This document shows positions 1 to 7,796 of a stretch of DNA of 64,000 nucleotides, piece by piece. Position 1 is the first letter of the stretch. The number at the start of each line of letters is the position of its first letter. The DNA comes from JBAZOY01 sp041648505 (GTDB lineage: Bacteria > Desulfobacterota > Syntrophia > Syntrophales > CG2-30-49-12). The stretch lies in contig JBAZOY010000001.1 of the NCBI GenBank assembly GCA_041648505.1, positions 1-64,000 of the forward strand, read 5' to 3'. The translations under genes and the position numbers were made by a program. The notes under the pieces were generated by a model that made no database searches, was not told the origin of the DNA, and worked only from the letters and a program-made list of their open reading frames with translations.

Positions 1-79
1 CTCCCAAATCAAGCGTCTTCCATTTTGTTATGGTAGATTTTTCAATTCACATAAATGGTATACATTGCATTCCCATTGA

Positions 80-268
80 CAACCGTATATATATTTTGTA
101 GAGATAGAAAAAAAATCAGCAGAGACCGTGACTATTAAACCGGGTGTTTATGCTGATTTCGATAAAGATGGAAAGCTTATTAGTATAGAGATTATAGATG
201 CAAAAGAGATTAAAGACTTACGCAACAAAAAAGGAGTGGTCTCATGGTGCAAATACTGGCCGGATTGA
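80..268 (+). pseudogene. 5'-truncated DUF2283-family remnant
   Basis: This open frame has no start codon and is bounded upstream by a TGA at 77-79. It encodes a segment reading AETVTIKPGVYADFDKDG followed by GKLISIEIIDA, which matches the second half of the small DUF2283 proteins (usual form: an acidic turn, then D(Y/F)D-x-DGKLVGIEILDA). The N-terminal strand that should carry the ALYI-like motif is missing or degenerate. DUF2283 genes are often neighbours of small toxin-like genes, but their function is unknown. I infer a decayed gene at the edge of the polysaccharide locus. An intact upstream exon beyond the window cannot be ruled out, but the in-frame stop argues against it. Confidence 0.55.
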
Positions 269-432
269 TCACCGATCTCTTACTGGCCATCTATTGCCAC
301 GACCAATATCATGAAAAAGTCTCCGTCAAACGTCTCAGGCAAATTTGTATTACCATCCGCAATGAAACAAGCATCAACGATATATTGGAAAGAAGTGCGG
401 AATGGCAGTATCAACCACCGCCCCCAGGTTAA
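244..432 (+). CDS. hypothetical protein, 62 aa
   Basis: A short frame starts with ATG after a good Shine-Dalgarno (AAGGAG near 231-236) located inside the tail of the DUF2283 remnant, so the two would be translationally coupled in different frames. The product has a hydrophobic start (ILAGLITDLLLAIY) and then a basic, polar stretch ending in PPPPG. I recognise no family. DUF2283 genes are often followed by a second small gene, so this may be a remnant of such a partner; it may equally be chance. The 64 bases between it and the next gene hold only a weak AGGA ribosome site. Confidence 0.3.
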   Translation: MVQILAGLITDLLLAIYCHDQYHEKVSVKRLRQICITIRNETSINDILERSAEWQYQPPPPG

Positions 433-496
433 TCATACGCAACTTCTTAACCGGACATTACTGGGTACTCTCAAGAACTCATAGGATTATTAGAAA

Positions 497-2023
497 ATGC
501 CTGACCGAAAAAAAATTAAAGATATAAAAAATCTTGCAAAAATCCTCTCTGCACAACGCAAAGGAAATAAAACGATCGTTCATAGTGACGGTATATTTGA
601 TATCCTGCATATTGGCCATATTCGTCATCTTGAACAGGCGAAAGGTTTAGGCGATATTCTTATTGTAACGATCACTCCAGATCGATTTGTAAACAGAGGA
701 CCAGGCCGTCCAGTTTTTACTGAGACGCTCCGAGCAGAGGCCATAGCTTCGTTGAATTGTGTTGATTATGTGGCCATAAACTCCTCACCAACTATTGAGG
801 ATACCTTGCGTATTTTAAAACCAAATATTTTTGTTCAGGGTTCTGAATATAAAAATCCCGCACCAGAAGCGGCCAATGAAATAGCAAATCAAATTAAAGC
901 GCTCCAGGACATCGGTGCAACAATAGCCTTTACCGAGGATATTGCCTTCAGTTCCACAAGTCTGATTAATCGCTATTTATCTAATCTTCCTGATGAAATG
1001 CATGAGTATTTAACCTTGTTTCGTCAGCGGTATGACCAAAAGGAAATTGAGCAACTCATTGATCAGTTTGAAGATATGAATGTTCTTGTTATAGGCGACA
1101 CTATTCTTGACGAGTACCAGTATTGTGAAGCTATTGGTAAGTCATCAAAAGATCCTGTATTAGCTTTAAAATATCAATCTCATGACTTGTTCGCAGGCGG
1201 CGTTTTGGCTGTAGCAAATCATGTAGCCAATTTTGTGAAAAATGTTCACCTTGTAACTGTATTAGGTGAAAAAGACGATTATGAAGCTTTCATACGATCT
1301 CAACTTCAAAGTAATATTAATCCTTATTTTATTAAACAGGATAACGCCGCCACTATCATTAAACGCCGATTTATAGAAGGATATTCCCTCAATAAACTTT
1401 TCGAAATCTATGTAATGGATGACTCTGGGCTTACTCCGGAGAAAGATAAACAATTATGCAAATACCTGAAAGATCATGTTTCTGAATACGATCTTGTAAT
1501 TGCCGCTGATTTCGGGCATGGCGCCATTAGCCTTGAGGCAGTCCACGCATTAGCTGACAGTGCACCTTTTCTGGCAATCAATACTCAGGCAAACGCCGGC
1601 AATCGGGGATTTCATACTGTATCTCGTTACCCTCGGGCTGATTATGTCTGCATTGCTGAACATGAAATTCGTCTCGAGAAACGCACCCTCAATGGCGACC
1701 TTCGCCCCATGATGAAAGACATTTCAAAAAGGCTTGACAGCACGCGCATGGTGGTTACTCGGGGACGAAAAGGCGCCTTAGTATGGAACAACCGGGGCGA
1801 GTTTGTTGAGATCCCCTCGTTCGCCCATAACATTGTCGATCGCGTCGGCGCAGGCGACGCCTTTTTTGCAGTGACCTCCCTTGCAGCAGCCAAGGGTGTG
1901 CCCGATGAGATCCTCGGATTCATCGGCAATGTCGTGGGGTCATTGGCTGTAGAAATTGTAGGAAATAAAAAATCCATAGATAAAACCAGTACAAAGAAAT
2001 ATATTGCCTCATTGATGAGATAA
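497..2023 (+). CDS. HldE-like bifunctional sugar nucleotidyltransferase/PfkB kinase, domains in reverse order
   Basis: Residues about 25-165 form a cytidylyltransferase-type domain with the HIGH motif at 38-41, a following RPVF-x4-R segment and FSSTSLI near 151-157. Residues about 195-505 form a PfkB/ribokinase-fold kinase starting VIGDTILDEY and ending with the GAGD anion-hole/catalytic motif at 451-454. The reference enzyme HldE (508 aa here, about 475 usually) phosphorylates D-glycero-D-manno-heptose 7-phosphate at C1 and then adenylylates it, but its order is kinase first, transferase second. Here the order is swapped, so a related but distinct substrate is possible. The next genes (nucleotidyltransferase, SIS isomerase) support a heptose-type nucleotide-sugar pathway in the cytoplasm. 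It begins the plus-strand run; an AGGA lies about 10 bases before the ATG. Function is sure at the family level, not at the substrate level. Confidence 0.8.
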   Translation: MPDRKKIKDIKNLAKILSAQRKGNKTIVHSDGIFDILHIGHIRHLEQAKGLGDILIVTITPDRFVNRGPGRPVFTETLRAEAIASLNCVDYVAINSSPTIEDTLRILKPNIFVQGSEYKNPAPEAANEIANQIKALQDIGATIAFTEDIAFSSTSLINRYLSNLPDEMHEYLTLFRQRYDQKEIEQLIDQFEDMNVLVIGDTILDEYQYCEAIGKSSKDPVLALKYQSHDLFAGGVLAVANHVANFVKNVHLVTVLGEKDDYEAFIRSQLQSNINPYFIKQDNAATIIKRRFIEGYSLNKLFEIYVMDDSGLTPEKDKQLCKYLKDHVSEYDLVIAADFGHGAISLEAVHALADSAPFLAINTQANAGNRGFHTVSRYPRADYVCIAEHEIRLEKRTLNGDLRPMMKDISKRLDSTRMVVTRGRKGALVWNNRGEFVEIPSFAHNIVDRVGAGDAFFAVTSLAAAKGVPDEILGFIGNVVGSLAVEIVGNKKSIDKTSTKKYIASLMR

Positions 2024-2039
2024 AAAATTCTGGAGGGAT

Positions 2040-3122
2040 TTGAACATAAAAGCTATTCTTCTTGCAGCAGGATTCGGAACACGATTAAGACCAATAACCA
2101 ATATTACCCCAAAATGCCTGCTTCCCATCAATGGACGTCCCCTCATCGAATACTGGCTCCGAGCCTTATATGACGCGGGAATCCAGGACATCCTGATGAA
2201 TCTTCATCATCTGGCGTCGGTGATGGAAGAATGGCTTGGCCAGAGCGCCTTCGCCGGACGCGTCCGCACCGTTTACGAAGATCCGATTCTGGGGACAGGC
2301 GGGACGCTCCTGCAGAACAGGGATTTTGTCGGGAATGAACCGGTGATGTTGATCCACGCCGACAACCTGTGTCTGGCCGATTTTCCTGCTTATCTCCGGG
2401 CGCACGAGAGCCGGCCGGCAGCAACGGAGATTACCATGATGACTTTTACCACGCCTACACCGGCGACCTGTGGGATCGTGGCGATAAACAGAGATGGCGT
2501 CGTTCATGCGTTTTATGAAAAAGTGGCGAATCCGCCGGGAAATCTGGCCAACGCCGCGGTCTATATCCTGGAACCCGGGATAATTGGATTTCTCGCCGGA
2601 CTGAAAAAATCCTTTATTGATTTCAGTACCGAGGTACTACCCCATTTTATGGGAAAAATAAACACCTTTCACAACGCTATCTATCACCGGGACATCGGGA
2701 CAACTGAGAGTTTCCTGACAGCGCAATGGGAATGCCCGGATACGACGGATACGACGACGAATCCCGTTGACGGCAACAATTCTTGGCGGATATTCTGTGA
2801 AAAAAATGATGGCATGTTTGTAAAAAAAATGCTTAATGGTTTGGCGGAAGCACTCCACATGGAAGTGATTGATCTAAGAGAGAATAAAAAATATTCCTCT
2901 GTTCGCCCCATCGGTGAGGCTGGAGAACAAAGAGGAAAAATATTTGTGTTATCTACTGAAACAGATTTCACGCCCTTATCTCGGTGTTTGGAAAACAGCG
3001 GCTTGCAAAAAGATGATCAGATCCTCTTTCTCCCGGCAGTCCATGCATGTTTTTCCTCAAAAAAGATCCTGGCGGAACAGGGGCTGAAAAGCATTGCCGT
3101 CTGCGCCAGCGCCGCCCCCTAA
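2040..3122 (+). CDS. sugar-1-phosphate nucleotidyltransferase (HddC/ManC-type) with C-terminal extension
   Basis: The N-terminal 235 residues are a standard NTP_transferase domain: the signature LLAAGFGTRLRPIT starts at residue 7, followed by PKCLLPINGRPL with the conserved lysine at 25. It would join a hexose- or heptose-1-phosphate to a nucleotide. The start is TTG at 2040, chosen because a strong GGAGGG lies 3 bases upstream of the ideal distance (2032-2037) and the fold begins at once. After the usual end near residue 235 there are about 125 extra residues, including a YSSVRPIGEAGEQ stretch and an alpha/beta-like FVLSTETDFTPLSRCLE segment, with no fold I recognise. The gene lies 17 bases after the HldE-like gene and before a GmhA-like isomerase, so a nucleotide-activated heptose (compare HddC, GDP-heptose) is the most likely product. 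A mannose-1-phosphate guanylyltransferase is the alternative. Confidence 0.8.
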   Translation: MNIKAILLAAGFGTRLRPITNITPKCLLPINGRPLIEYWLRALYDAGIQDILMNLHHLASVMEEWLGQSAFAGRVRTVYEDPILGTGGTLLQNRDFVGNEPVMLIHADNLCLADFPAYLRAHESRPAATEITMMTFTTPTPATCGIVAINRDGVVHAFYEKVANPPGNLANAAVYILEPGIIGFLAGLKKSFIDFSTEVLPHFMGKINTFHNAIYHRDIGTTESFLTAQWECPDTTDTTTNPVDGNNSWRIFCEKNDGMFVKKMLNGLAEALHMEVIDLRENKKYSSVRPIGEAGEQRGKIFVLSTETDFTPLSRCLENSGLQKDDQILFLPAVHACFSSKKILAEQGLKSIAVCASAAP

Positions 3123-3155
3123 CCCTTTTCAAAAAGGAATGAATAACATATTCAA

Positions 3156-3752
3156 ATGCTCTGGGCTCATTATGTAGACAATCTTGATGTCCTTCTCCGC
3201 TCCCTGTCCGTACGGTCCGGAGACGGCGAAGAGGAAACGGATGGGGCTATCGCCTTATGGGCGGAAAAAACCATCCATGTTCGTAAGCAGCTAAGGACAG
3301 TATTTCTGATCGGCAACGGCGCGAGCGCCTCCATGGCGAGCCATGTTGCCGCGGACCTGGCCAAGAACGCCCATGTGCATACAGAGGTATTTTCCGATTT
3401 GTCCCTGATTACCGCCATTGCTAATGACATGAGTTATGAAGAGGTCTTTGCCGAGCCCCTGCGCCGCAGAATGAAGAACGGGGACATGCTGGTGGCCATC
3501 AGCAGTTCAGGCCAGTCAACCAATGTGTTGCGCGCCACCCGGGAGGCAAAGCATCTCGGGGGATTCGTCGTTACCCTGTCCGCCATGGGTTCGGAAAATA
3601 CGTTACGGGGTCTGGGCCACCTGAATTTTTACGTGCCAGCCGAAACTTACGGCATGGCAGAAACCTGTCATGCGGCGATTCTGCATTACTGGATCGACCA
3701 AATGGTCAACACCGTGAACGGATCAGGAAAGAGGAAAAGCGAAAATGAATGA
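3156..3752 (+). CDS. SIS-domain phosphoheptose isomerase-like protein (GmhA family)
   Basis: A single SIS fold is evident: LIGNGASASMASHVAADLAK at 51-70 (sugar-phosphate loop with GNGxSxxxA) and ISSSGQSTNVL at 115-125 (second phosphate-binding serine loop). Near the C-terminus AETCHAAILHYWID places histidines at about 172 and 177, where GmhA has its metal-binding His. At 198 aa it has the normal length. GmhA converts sedoheptulose 7-phosphate to D-glycero-D-manno-heptose 7-phosphate. The Shine-Dalgarno AAAGGA is rather far (about 18 bases) from this ATG, but no better in-frame start exists. The stop overlaps the next gene by 8 bases, indicating coupled translation. No GmhB-type phosphatase is encoded nearby, so the pathway would need one from elsewhere. 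Confidence 0.8.
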   Translation: MLWAHYVDNLDVLLRSLSVRSGDGEEETDGAIALWAEKTIHVRKQLRTVFLIGNGASASMASHVAADLAKNAHVHTEVFSDLSLITAIANDMSYEEVFAEPLRRRMKNGDMLVAISSSGQSTNVLRATREAKHLGGFVVTLSAMGSENTLRGLGHLNFYVPAETYGMAETCHAAILHYWIDQMVNTVNGSGKRKSENE

Positions 3753-4734
3753 AAAAATGGTGGTGATCGGGAGCAATTCCTTTTCCGGAGCCAGTTTCGT
3801 GGATTATATACTGGGCGAAGGGCTGGAAACCATCGGGATCAGCCGATCTCCCGAACCGAATCCGGTATTTCTGCCCTACCGGCAGCGAGAAGCGGCGCCT
3901 TTCCTTTTTTACCAGTTGGACCTCAATCACGATCTACCGGAAATCATGGACAGGATCAACGCTTTCCGGCCGGATTATGTAGTCAATTTTGCCGCACAAT
4001 CTATGGTAGCGGAAAGCTGGCTGCATCCGGAACAATGGTTTCAAACGAACGCAGTGGCGACGGTGAAGTTCCATGATCAGTTGCGCTGCGCCGAATATCT
4101 GAAAAAATATGTCCATATCTCCACGCCGGAGGTCTACGGGACCTGCGAGGGGCTGGTTCCGGAAAATATGAATTATAATCCCAGCACGCCCTATGCCGTC
4201 TCCCGGGCGGCGGCGGACATGAGCCTGACAACGTTCTGCAAGGCATACGAATTCCCCGTAGCTTTTACAAGGGCGGCCAACGTCTACGGCCCCGGGCAGC
4301 AGCTTTACCGGATCATCCCCCGGACGATCCTTTTTTTCCTGACGGGCCAGACATTGCAGCTTCACGGCGGCGGGCAATCGGTCCGTTCCTTCATCCATAT
4401 CCGTGATGTGGCGGACGGGACTTTGCGCGTGGCGCGTCAGGCCCCGCCAGGCGAGATTTATCATTTTTCCACGGCCCGCAATATTTCTATCCGTGCACTG
4501 GTAGAAATGATTGCCGCACAGTTGGGAGTGTCCTTTGCGGACCGGGTGGAGGTGGTCGGCGAGTGCCTCGGCAAGGACGCAGCCTATCTCTTAGACAGCA
4601 CGAAGGCCAGAGGTCAGTTGGGCTGGCAGGATCGGATCAGTCTGGAGCAGGGTATCGAAGAAACAATCGCCTGGGTAAAGGACAATCTGGGCGAAATCAA
4701 GAAAGAGCCTTTCGACTACATACATAAACCATAG
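3745..4734 (+). CDS. NAD-dependent epimerase/dehydratase (GDP-mannose/dTDP-glucose 4,6-dehydratase-like), YxxxR variant
   Basis: This is an extended-SDR protein of normal length (329 aa). The N-terminal nucleotide loop is the unusual GSNSFSGASF at 9-18. The active-site region reads HISTPEVYG at 124-132, then PYAVSRAAADM at 149-159, and the substrate part contains RAANVYGPGQQLYRIIPR and GGGQSVRSFIHIRDVAD, all typical of nucleotide-hexose 4,6-dehydratases. The catalytic pair is Y150 and R154 where the family normally has YxxxK. Its position right after the GmhA-like gene suggests that it modifies a nucleotide-activated heptose or hexose (compare the GDP-heptose dehydratases of Campylobacter capsules). 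The K-to-R change leaves the catalytic mechanism open. The start ATG overlaps the preceding stop. Confidence 0.75.
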   Translation: MNEKMVVIGSNSFSGASFVDYILGEGLETIGISRSPEPNPVFLPYRQREAAPFLFYQLDLNHDLPEIMDRINAFRPDYVVNFAAQSMVAESWLHPEQWFQTNAVATVKFHDQLRCAEYLKKYVHISTPEVYGTCEGLVPENMNYNPSTPYAVSRAAADMSLTTFCKAYEFPVAFTRAANVYGPGQQLYRIIPRTILFFLTGQTLQLHGGGQSVRSFIHIRDVADGTLRVARQAPPGEIYHFSTARNISIRALVEMIAAQLGVSFADRVEVVGECLGKDAAYLLDSTKARGQLGWQDRISLEQGIEETIAWVKDNLGEIKKEPFDYIHKP

Positions 4735-4743
4735 GGAGAAGAC

Positions 4744-5688
4744 ATGCACATTTTAGTGACGGGCGGTTGTGGATACATTGGATCGATATTGACACCAAAG
4801 CTTTTAAACATGGGTCATCAGGTTACAGTTTTTGACATCATGTGGTTCGGTAACCATTTCGCCGGCAACAATAATCTTACCGTTGTTCGAGGAGACATCA
4901 GAAACGTGGATTCCGTCCCCATGGAAGGCATCGATGCCATTATCCATCTGGCCAACATTGCCAACGATCCCTGTGGCGACCTCAATGCAAAGCTCGCATG
5001 GGAAGTCAACGTATTGGCCACAATGGGGCTTGTGGAGAAGGCCATCGCACACAAGGTCAAGCAATTCATTCTTTCCAGTTCCGGTAGCGTTTACGGTGTA
5101 AAAGAAGATCTAAAGGTTACGGAAGACCTTCCTTTAGTCCCAATTTCTGACTACAACAAAACGAAAATGATCAGTGAACGGGTTCTTATGAGCTATAAAG
5201 ACCAGATCACCGTTCAATGCATCCGCCCGGCAACGGTCTGTGGCTACTCGCCCCGTATGCGCCTTGATCTTTCCGTCAATATGCTCACGATACAGGCCCT
5301 GGCAAACGGCCGCATTACCGTTTTCGGAGGGGACCAGACCCGCCCCAATATTAATATTCAAGACATAACGGATGTATTTATTCATTTTCTAAATTTGGGA
5401 GATAAGGCGCCGGGTGTTTATAATGCAGGCTTTGAAAATATCTCCATTTTGGATATTGCCAAACGGGTTACTGAACATGTGCCGGCGGAAATAGTCGTGT
5501 CTGAATCGAACGATCCCCGTTCATACAGGCTCAATGCAGACAAGTTGTTGTCCACTGGCTTTACGCAAAAACACACCGTTAATGACGCCATCCTGGAAAT
5601 TATCGAAGCGTTTCGCACGGGGGCATTAAAAGACCAGGATCTTTGCTATAATATTAAGACTATGATTAAAATGGATTATCTCGCTTAG
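4744..5688 (+). CDS. NAD-dependent sugar epimerase/dehydratase (extended SDR)
   Basis: A Rossmann loop VTGGCGYIGS at 5-14 and the active-site segments SSSGSVYG and ISDYNKTKMISE (YxxxK intact) identify an extended SDR of the GalE/NAD-epimerase family, 314 aa. RPATVCGYSPRMRLDL and the later FGGDQTRPNINIQDITD are substrate-side motifs seen in nucleotide-sugar epimerases and reductases. It starts 9 bases after the upstream SDR, with AGGGAGAAG before the ATG. Together with the upstream dehydratase it may epimerise or reduce a 4-keto intermediate; the exact reaction cannot be read from sequence. It is followed after 22-28 bases by the TPP-dependent E1 genes, suggesting that its product or ketone is their sugar partner (inference). 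Confidence 0.8.
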   Translation: MHILVTGGCGYIGSILTPKLLNMGHQVTVFDIMWFGNHFAGNNNLTVVRGDIRNVDSVPMEGIDAIIHLANIANDPCGDLNAKLAWEVNVLATMGLVEKAIAHKVKQFILSSSGSVYGVKEDLKVTEDLPLVPISDYNKTKMISERVLMSYKDQITVQCIRPATVCGYSPRMRLDLSVNMLTIQALANGRITVFGGDQTRPNINIQDITDVFIHFLNLGDKAPGVYNAGFENISILDIAKRVTEHVPAEIVVSESNDPRSYRLNADKLLSTGFTQKHTVNDAILEIIEAFRTGALKDQDLCYNIKTMIKMDYLA

Positions 5689-5716
5689 TAATATCATCCA
5701 GAAGGACTAATTGATT

Positions 5717-6682
5717 ATGAACCAAGAGATTCAAAAAAAGATGTACTACGACATGCTCCGAATCCGCACGATCGAAGAAGCCATTGCAGAGCGCTATTCC
5801 GAGTGGGAAATGCGGTGTCCGGTTCATCTCTGCGTTGGTCAGGAGGGTGTTGCCGTCGGAGTATGTGCGAACCTCAATCAGCAGGATTACGTCATGAGCA
5901 CCCATCGCTCGCATGCACATTATCTGGCGAAGGGCGGCAACCTCAAAAACATGATGGCTGAAATCTATGGCAAAGCAACTGGCTGTTCAAAAGGAAAAGG
6001 CGGCTCCATGCACATGGTTGACCTTGATGCAGGCTTTCTTGGCGCCACGCCGATTGTCGGCAGCATCATTCCCGTTGCCACAGGTTTAGCTTTTGGAATT
6101 ACTCTTAAGGATGAAAAGCGAATCTCTGTCGTTTTTATCGGCGACGCCTCCACTGAGGAAGGTGTATTTTCTGAAAGCTTAAATTTCGCGGCACTAAAAA
6201 AACTCCCCGTTATTTTTGCATGTGAAAATAACTTTTTTTCAGTCTACTCCCCACTTTCAGTGCGCCAGCCTGCAGAAAGAGACAACACAGCCATAGCAAG
6301 AGCCTATGGCATATATGCCGATAAAGGAAACGGCAACGATGTCTTAGATGTTTACGAAATTACGAAAAAAGCAGTATCTCAAATTCAGGATGGAAAAGGC
6401 CCTGCCTACCTGGAATTCGAGACATACCGCTGGCGTGAGCACTGTGGCCCCAATTTTGACAACGATATCGGATACCGAACCGAGGAGGAATATGTAAAAT
6501 GGCGCAACCGGTGTCCCATTGAAAGTTTTGAAAATAAACTTAAGGGACAGGACATTCTTGCAGAAGCTGAAATAAATCATATAAAAGCTGAAATTGAATC
6601 TGAAATAGAAGAAGCATTTGCCTTCGCTAAAAACAGCCCGTTCCCCGATTCAATAGAGCTTTATTCTGATTTGTATGCATAA
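5717..6682 (+). CDS. TPP-dependent 2-oxoacid dehydrogenase E1 component, alpha subunit
   Basis: The sequence follows the E1-alpha fold: RIRTIEEAIAERYSEW, HLCVGQEGVAVGV, the STHRSHAHYLAKGG loop with the catalytic histidines, GKGGSMHMVD, and the TPP/Mg motif GDASTEEGVFSESLNFA ending in ACENN. At 321 aa it is of usual length. ATG 5717 is preferred to the in-frame TTG at 5711 because AGAAGGA (5700-5706) is spaced properly for it. Classical E1 decarboxylates pyruvate or a branched 2-oxoacid and passes the acyl group to lipoyl-E2; here no E2 or E3 gene is present and all neighbours are nucleotide-sugar enzymes. It may therefore transfer a C2 unit or act as a transketolase-like enzyme on a sugar. 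That role is inference; the family call is firm. Confidence 0.85.
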   Translation: MNQEIQKKMYYDMLRIRTIEEAIAERYSEWEMRCPVHLCVGQEGVAVGVCANLNQQDYVMSTHRSHAHYLAKGGNLKNMMAEIYGKATGCSKGKGGSMHMVDLDAGFLGATPIVGSIIPVATGLAFGITLKDEKRISVVFIGDASTEEGVFSESLNFAALKKLPVIFACENNFFSVYSPLSVRQPAERDNTAIARAYGIYADKGNGNDVLDVYEITKKAVSQIQDGKGPAYLEFETYRWREHCGPNFDNDIGYRTEEEYVKWRNRCPIESFENKLKGQDILAEAEINHIKAEIESEIEEAFAFAKNSPFPDSIELYSDLYA

Positions 6683-6695
6683 AAAAGGTTGATAA

Positions 6696-7757
6696 ATGCC
6701 AAGAGAATTAAACTATGCCCAAGCCATACTAGAAGCCACCGACCAATGCATGGCGGAAGACCCTTCCGTTTACATCATGGGCCTTGGCGTTACAGATCCT
6801 AAAGGCGTTTTTGGGACAACACTGGGTTTGAAAGACAAACATGGAGCAAAGCGTGTGCTGGATATGCCCGTTGCGGAAAATGGAATGACGGGTATTGCCA
6901 TTGGTTCTGCCTTGATCGGAATGAGACCGATCATGACGCATCAGCGCATTGATTTTATGCTCCTTTCTTTTGATCAGATCATCAATAATGCTGCCAAGTG
7001 GCATTACATGTTCGGCGGCAAGATGAAGGTCCCTCTTACGATACGGTTGATTATCGGCCGTGGATGGGGGCAGGGACCGCAACACTCACAAAGTCTCCAA
7101 GCCATCTTTACCCATATCCCTGGCCTCAAGGTAGTGATGCCTTTTACCCCCTATGATGCAAAAGGATTGCTGGTTTCCGCCATCCGAGACAATAATCCTG
7201 TTATCTTCATCGAACACCGCTGGCTGTACAACGTAACAGGCATTGTACCGGAAGAAATCTACGCTGTCCCATTGGGAAAGGCCAGAAACTTAAAGGAAGG
7301 AAAAGACATCACCATAGTGTCATCATCACACATGGTTTTGGAAACCATGAAAGCAGCGGATTATTTAGAAAGGGATAGCATTACTGCTGAAGTGATTGAC
7401 ATTCGCACATTAAAGCCTCTCGACAACGAAACTATCATTAATTCAGTAGAGAAGACAGGTCGTCTGCTTGTGGTGGACGGCGCCTGCCATACCTCCGGGT
7501 TTGCGGCAGAAATCATCGCAACAGTCACTGAAAAAGCCTTCGGCTATCTAAAATCATCTCCTCAGAGATTGACGTTACCGGACTTGCCGACGCCCACAAG
7601 CCCGGCTTTGGCGAATCTCTATTATCCACGAACCATAGACATTATTAATATGGCTAGATCAACCTTTAATCTGCCGGACAAAACCGAGGAAGAACTGGGT
7701 ATCAAGCACGATCAGCCTTTGGACGTGCCGGATAAGACATTCACGGGGCCGTTCTAA
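6696..7757 (+). CDS. TPP-dependent 2-oxoacid dehydrogenase E1 component, beta subunit
   Basis: This is the partner of the upstream alpha subunit, separated by 13 bases. Transketolase pyrimidine-domain features are seen: LNYAQAILEATDQCM at the N-terminus, MPVAENGMTGIAIGSALIG carrying the glutamate that activates TPP, and GQGPQHSQSLQAIFTHIPG followed by VVMPFTPYDAKGLL. The C-terminal transketolase_C domain holds the IVSSSHMVLETMKAA and EVIDIRTLKPLD segments. At 353 aa it is slightly longer than the usual ~325 through a tail ending DVPDKTFTGPF. In an alpha2beta2 complex it would form the active sites with the upstream subunit. The C-terminal LPDLPTPTSPAL segment is typical of PdhB-like proteins. 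No lipoyl carrier is nearby, as discussed for the alpha subunit. Confidence 0.85.
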   Translation: MPRELNYAQAILEATDQCMAEDPSVYIMGLGVTDPKGVFGTTLGLKDKHGAKRVLDMPVAENGMTGIAIGSALIGMRPIMTHQRIDFMLLSFDQIINNAAKWHYMFGGKMKVPLTIRLIIGRGWGQGPQHSQSLQAIFTHIPGLKVVMPFTPYDAKGLLVSAIRDNNPVIFIEHRWLYNVTGIVPEEIYAVPLGKARNLKEGKDITIVSSSHMVLETMKAADYLERDSITAEVIDIRTLKPLDNETIINSVEKTGRLLVVDGACHTSGFAAEIIATVTEKAFGYLKSSPQRLTLPDLPTPTSPALANLYYPRTIDIINMARSTFNLPDKTEEELGIKHDQPLDVPDKTFTGPF

Positions 7758-7796
7758 AAATATTGTGTAACTACAGAAGCATAGGATATTAAAAAA

